Shown here in pieces: positions 59,241 through 64,000 of a stretch of 64,000 nt of DNA. The position numbers were made by a program, and so were the translations under genes. The DNA lies in NCBI GenBank assembly GCA_007844125.1, contig CM017558.1, positions 49,799,831 through 49,863,830 on the forward strand, in the 5' to 3' direction. This DNA comes from Sinonovacula constricta (lineage: Eukaryota > Mollusca > Bivalvia > Cardiida > Solecurtidae). The stretch's first letter is position 1; every line of letters begins with the position of its first letter. The notes under the pieces are model-generated. The model did not search any database. It was given only the letters and a program-made list of their open reading frames with translations, and was not told the DNA's origin.

Positions 59241-60320
59241 GACAAGAAAAGTAATTGATGCGAAGCATCAAAGGCGACGCAAAAACTAGAACGGTTAAAT
59301 AAGTTAATATGGGTGAAAGTAGAAAATGCATATTTTAAAAGCTGTGGGTTTTTATTTGATAATTTTCAGTAACAATAAATCAACAGAAAAAATATGTATA
59401 ATGTATAATCCTGTTACCATAGAATGGTTTAAAACAAAACAAAAATGTCATGAGAAACCCGGAACTATATAAAAGTGTTTTTTTCAAAATGTTACATTCA
59501 TAGAAAAAACTGGCAAATTTATTAAAATTAAAAATAAAGCTTAAGTGTAAAAGCAGAAAACGCAGAAAATGCATGTGTACAGCAGCATTAACTTACAAAA
59601 GTTATTATTGTTCACGTAGTATTTTTCATGAACATTGTATGTTTGATTTCTTTCTTATTATCTTATTGTTTATTATCAAAGTTGTTTTGCATGGAAGCAT
59701 TTTTGTATCTGAGTTATGTATCTCAGTTGCATTTGAGTTATGAAAACAAAGAATAAAGTTTAGTGTTTCCTAAAACAAATCTACATTACGCATTTTAAAG
59801 TGGAATGGATGAAGTCAAAAACTGAAAGAAACAGTAAACAGAACGACCTGACATGCCATTGATGCCGATGGAAATAATTTTGTAACAAAGCAACATTACT
59901 ACGTAATTATGTGTCAATGTCTATAACTTTAACCTTTTGACCAAGAATACTTCAAACATGTTGAAATTGTTTTTTTTTCGTGTGTTGGACGTTTATCAAC
60001 GATCATTCAAATCGAATAAGATCTGTATAAAAGCTTTACGGGTCTAGGGTTTTAATTTTGAACTGTCCGATCCAAAATCCCAAGGCGAAGTCTCAACCCA
60101 AGAACTCTTCAAGCATATTACAAGTTTTTTTTGGCTATGGACTGTTTCGTTGCTAAGCCTTAGACATTTTAATGATAAAAAGAAAAAAACCAAAATCCCT
60201 CGTTTTCTGCCATGTTTGTGTGAAAGTTACAGACACACAAAAATAACTTAAAAAAATACATAAAATAAATAATTATAAAGAACGCCGTTTACCGAACAAG
60301 GAGCCGAATTTAATCAGTGT
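59241..60320 (+). repeat. Dispersed repeat G, copy 2
   Basis: Counterpart of 11562-12240: first block ATTGATGCGAAGCATCAAAG..., second block near 60210-60315 (GTTTACCGAACAAGGAGCCG). Sequence in between is poorly conserved. Confidence 0.4.
59374..59379 (+). other. Polyadenylation signal, receptor gene 3
   Basis: AATAAA 415 bases after the stop codon, inside repeat G. Confidence 0.4.
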
Positions 60321-61682
60321 TATGAAAGTCCGCAAAACAGACTTTCTCCATGGGCAAATTTCAGTGAGCATTTCATATATAAGCGTCATGCTCCAGCGCG
60401 TCGCCAATAACAGTGACACATAAATTCAAGCATCATCCACCATCTATGAGCGTTGTCAGAACACCGGACACAAACTTCATACCAGAAAGTACCAATGTGC
60501 TATTATCAGGGTTATGTGGAAGAGGAGAGTGAAATAAGCTACATACACTAAACAGCAAATGTCATCTCTAATCCGGAAAAATTGCTGAAACTACCTCGTT
60601 ATGTGACCGTCGACAGAAATAGGATAATAAGAAAAGTTCTATGAGAATTAATACAGATATTCTCAAGTAACCAGTTATGCCAATGAGCTGATGAAGACGA
60701 TGTGTTATCGCCGAAAACTGAGGCAAACAAACCAAATCATCTGTGTAGAAGACCTTTAATAGTTTTCAGAATATAAGATTTCACATCCATTCTACAATAT
60801 AAGTATTGGGAGAGCACGTGGGAGAGAATATGCATGGCATTTCTTAATCAACCTGAGCACCCCTTATACCTAACAAGCCAAACAGAATTATTTCTTAAAA
60901 TCTTAATGTACATTTTATCATCTATAAATATAGTATTTCAACAGAAGAATTATATTATCACAAGGTATGCTTAATTGTGGCCAGTCAAAGAGAAAGCTTT
61001 TTGGATAGCGCAAAGTTTAGGTTTAGTATACCTGCTCATTAACCATCGATGAACTTCCATTACTAAATGGTTAACAATATTACAACCCCAAAACAAGTGA
61101 CATTATGTGTCAGGAGAATTATTTCAAAAGGAACAGATTTCTTATTTCTTTTAAATTCAAGTAGTGTGTTAGTTCCAAGAATTCTATGGCTTATTCTGTA
61201 TTGTAGCCACCTTTATTTCGGGTCCTTTGTTACTTTAAATATTAGGAAGTAGTGTGGGGTTTTCTTGTTATTATAAATAAAGGGAAACTCGTTTAAAGTG
61301 AGATTTTGGTTCAAGTTTGGTTGTCACCATAACGTCATATACAGAAAGGCTTCCTTTTCTGTCTGTAATCAAAATATTTAAGACTGTCTGAATAAGTGGG
61401 TTTTGAAGCTTATAGTCTTCGTCAGCTCCGGCTGATTAAAAGTCATCTTAATTAAACATATTATGCCTTCGAATTGGAGGAAGTTCGTATTAACATCAAA
61501 TGTTCTAAAGACACGGAATGGTACGCAGCAGCTAAATCACTAGCAACAGCATACATGGAATGTTTTTTGTTTTTCTCAGTATGAAACAGTAAATCATAGG
61601 TTGAACGAATAATATCACCAATAAACAATAAAAATGTAACCACTTTGGTCCCCGCTTATCAAAGTGGTCAAAACAGACTTGT
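60321..61682. other. Intergenic, no gene seen
   Basis: No coding frame with a recognisable domain. The frames at 61067-61252 and 61461-61643 are short and featureless. Confidence 0.5.
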
Positions 61683-62088
61683 GTAGTTTTTCAAATCGAA
61701 ATTATACCATATTCTTTTCTAAACACTATGGGGACATTATTTTTCAATGACGTCACTACTTTCGTCATAACTTATAGAAAATATCAGCGCTTGGACATTT
61801 TGTATTCAAATAGATCGTTTTTCATTTCATTGCTTGCATTTAAGGGACTCGTCGTGAAGTGCGAGGTTAGAGCTCTGTAAAACCTGTTTAAGCACCCCAG
61901 TCGGTCCATATTGCCGACTGACCGTTCCAAGGCGGTAACTGTCGGGTTTGCCCTTTTCGTTAAATGACTCATCACAAATTTGTTCTTACTTTTCGCTTGG
62001 CTTGCAAGTGAAATACCTTTGTTCTGTGCCTTTTCGGAGTTTGGTATATGTTGCAATGCTCATAGGACTTTGTCATGTATTCTTATTC
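61683..62088 (-). repeat. Dispersed repeat R, copy 3
   Basis: About 95% identical by eye to 62334-62742 in the 230-base core. The minus-strand frame runs 90 codons (61784-62056), MQHIPNSEKAQNKG... through NPTVTALERSVGNMDRLGC. Conserved flanks GACGTCACTACTTTCGTCAT and GGACTTTGTCATGTATTC. Confidence 0.75.
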
Positions 62089-62333
62089 ATGATCACAACA
62101 ATGTTACTTGTGCAGTGTGGCGGTCGTAAAAAATCTCCCCGTGCATGTAATCTATGTTGTCATTCAATTCATCCTATAAGGATTGGTACGTGTATTTCCT
62201 TTGATGGACATTGAACTTTGGTTCTTCAATTCCATCTTCACATGAACAGGATGCTACAACCATTTATTCGTCTCTGGTCATGTTTGTTCATGATTCAGAA
62301 ATTTAATTTTATTGGTGGTCAACCATTTTTGTG
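62089..62333. other. Spacer between R copies
   Basis: 245 bases of sequence unique within this window. No gene. Confidence 0.5.
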
Positions 62334-62742
62334 TTGTTTTTCAAATCGAAATAATACCATATTTCTTTTCTGAACACTATGTGGACATTATTTTCGATGA
62401 CGTCACTACTTTCGTCATAACGTATAGAAAATATCAGCGCATGACATTTTGTTTTCAAATAGATCGTTTTCTTTTCGTTGCTTACATTTGAGAAACTCGT
62501 CAGGAAGTGCGAGGTTAGAGCTCTGTAAAACCGGTTTAAGCACCCCAGTCGGTCCATATTGCCGACTGACCGTTCCAAGGCGGTAACTGTCGGGTTTGCT
62601 CTTTTCCTTAAATGACTCATCGCAGATTTTTTATTACTTTTCGCTTGGCTTGCATGTGAAATACCTTTGTTCTGCGCCTTTTCGGAGTTTGGTATATGTT
62701 GCAATACTCATAGGACTTTGTCATGTATTCTTATTTGTCATA
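62334..62742 (-). repeat. Dispersed repeat R, copy 4
   Basis: Direct repeat of copy 3. The frame starts with the same MQHIPNSEKAQNKGIS but runs on to 131 codons because a downstream frameshift removes the stop. Its 5' side (minus strand) abuts the LINE fossil. Confidence 0.75.
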
Positions 62743-62756
62743 CATTCTTATTGATT

Positions 62757-64000
62757 CTATTAGCAAATCAAGCCGAAGCTATATAACGGTAAGTAATAAA
62801 ATCGACCGCCAGTTTTTTTTAATATTAAAATATTTATCATTATCACCTTTATACTTATCAGACTCCGCCAGAATTTTTTTAATGCGACAGAAAAGCCATT
62901 CATTCGAGGCGAAGTGGCATTTGTCATTCGTTTAAGGTAAATAACTTCTTCTTTAGATAGAGGGTTTTGTAATTCCAATGTCTCAGAATCGGATAACTTT
63001 TAATATTATTATCATGAAATATATTATTTAAATCTATAGGTAAATACATATAGAAGTACAGACTTTTAAAATGGTTCTTAATTTCGTTTAAGACAGAGTT
63101 TTAGTCATTAATTAGCATTCACTTATTTGTGTAAAGACTTGCCATATGGTTTGAAACGAAATGTACATTTTCTTAATTACAGAAATATTTAGTTGGCTTT
63201 AAGCTGTCCATCACCCATTTGGCACGAGATCTTATCAAAGAACGCTCTAAACGTTTTTCCTTATTTCTAATAATTCATGTTGCTTTAAAGCTAGCAAGAT
63301 TTGGTCATCTGTGCTACTACTCAATTGTAAATTTTCTATGTCATGTATAAGCTTAGATTCTGTTGCGCACTCCTGGCGTTTCTTTGAAAGTTGCATAAGA
63401 AATCTTTTGTCTGCGTATTTCCATTAACAGTGTTTCAAAACAAAGTGTATCGTCAATGGAAAAAAATATTTGCGTTATTTATCTCGGTGAGCGTCAGTGT
63501 TTGGTTTTACTGTAGCATACTGAAATTTAATACGCTTCGTTTGTCGGACATATTCCGTATCTTCAACAATGAATTGTAAAATTTCCAGTATAATTTACCA
63601 GCCTTAAAATCGCCGTGCTTTAAACAAAGAACTATTAATGAATGGTCAGAACGACAGCCATGCACAATAAAGGAATCCGTTAAGTCTTTAAACAAGGTAT
63701 TTCATATAAGAAAAAATCAGGACGCGCCCTTTTAATAGGATTGCTTTTAAACCACGTGTACTGCTTTGTTTCCATGTTCTGTTAGCAGTCTATCAGGTCA
63801 AGTTCAAACATGTTATTGAATCCCGTGCCCTGTGGTTATTTATATTCACGTAATTAAAGCAGTCCATCTCAGGGTTTAAAATACTGTTAAAATCTCCTAC
63901 TATTATAAATTCATTTTGTACCAGTTTTAATTTATCACACAAGTTGTTATAGAAATTAGGCTCGTCCATATTTGGACAATAAACGCAGACTAACGATAAT
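62757..64000 (-). pseudogene. L1/Tx1-like LINE ORF2 fossil, runs off window
   Basis: Minus-strand conceptual translation in shifting frames gives, in order, an endonuclease region (VCVYCPNMDEP..., then VGDFNSILNPEMD, the GDFN motif; YTWFKSNPIKRARPDF; CRSDHSLIVL, the SDH motif), a linker (GKLYWKFYNSLL; EIRRQKISYATFKE) and the start of the RT region (LSKEEVIYLKRMTNATSPRMNGFSVALKKFW). This order is that of an APE-type non-LTR retrotransposon ORF2. Several stops and frameshifts show it is dead. It ends near 62757, before the catalytic RT motifs, and its 5' part lies beyond the window. Confidence 0.8.

Noticed and set aside
63391..63579. Plus-strand 62-codon frame
   Set aside because: Antisense to the LINE ORF2 fossil.

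Overview
This is AT-rich, repeat-dense eukaryotic nuclear DNA. Genes have spliceosomal introns, intergenic space is long, and the window is full of microsatellites, tRNA-derived SINEs, a TA-flanked MITE family and decayed non-LTR retrotransposons. Together with an aminergic receptor cluster and a glycine-rich secreted cysteine-module protein, this suggests a lophotrochozoan animal, most likely a bivalve mollusc. That assignment is an inference from gene and repeat style, not from a marker gene.

Layout. From 1 to about 29.5 kb there is no confident protein gene: mostly microsatellites, at least eight complete or partial copies of one MITE family (terminal motif AAGGTGGTATCCGACAGTTT, TA on both flanks), a tRNA-derived SINE with a perfect 13-bp target duplication (11047-11359), a LINE reverse-transcriptase fossil whose catalytic YADD codons have been tandemly amplified (16379-16925), and a large fold-back structure (19546-20134). 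Two weak candidate exons lie at 6481-6830 (+) and 14287-14632 (-).

From 29.5 to 40.5 kb, on the minus strand, lies one well supported secreted-protein gene. Its main coding exon (29881-31252) encodes a glycine/proline-rich chain with three copies of an about 41-residue four-cysteine module. A donor at 40317/40316 and an acceptor at 31253 fit together exactly to make a start codon split AT|G. Just upstream lie a TATAAA and three regularly spaced ACGTTGA motifs, so I infer a 9-kb first intron holding a SINE.

From 45.8 to 59.4 kb, on the plus strand, are three tandem paralogous rhodopsin-class GPCRs of histamine-H3-like aminergic type (46443-47695, 50778-52088, 57562-58959). Each has essentially all its coding sequence in one exon preceded by a short 5' exon. 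All three keep the amine-binding Asp3.32 and Glu5.46 but carry Lys or Arg at 7.45, inside the usual sodium pocket. Copies two and three are the closest relatives. Tandem arrays, a duplicated upstream block and a MITE 28 bp after a stop codon separate them.

From 61.7 kb to the end are two near-identical copies of an ORF-bearing dispersed repeat and an L1/Tx1-like LINE ORF2 fossil (endonuclease, then the start of the RT region) on the minus strand, running off the window edge. The genes here are not an operon-like system. The only functional grouping is the receptor family, which appears to be a local expansion.
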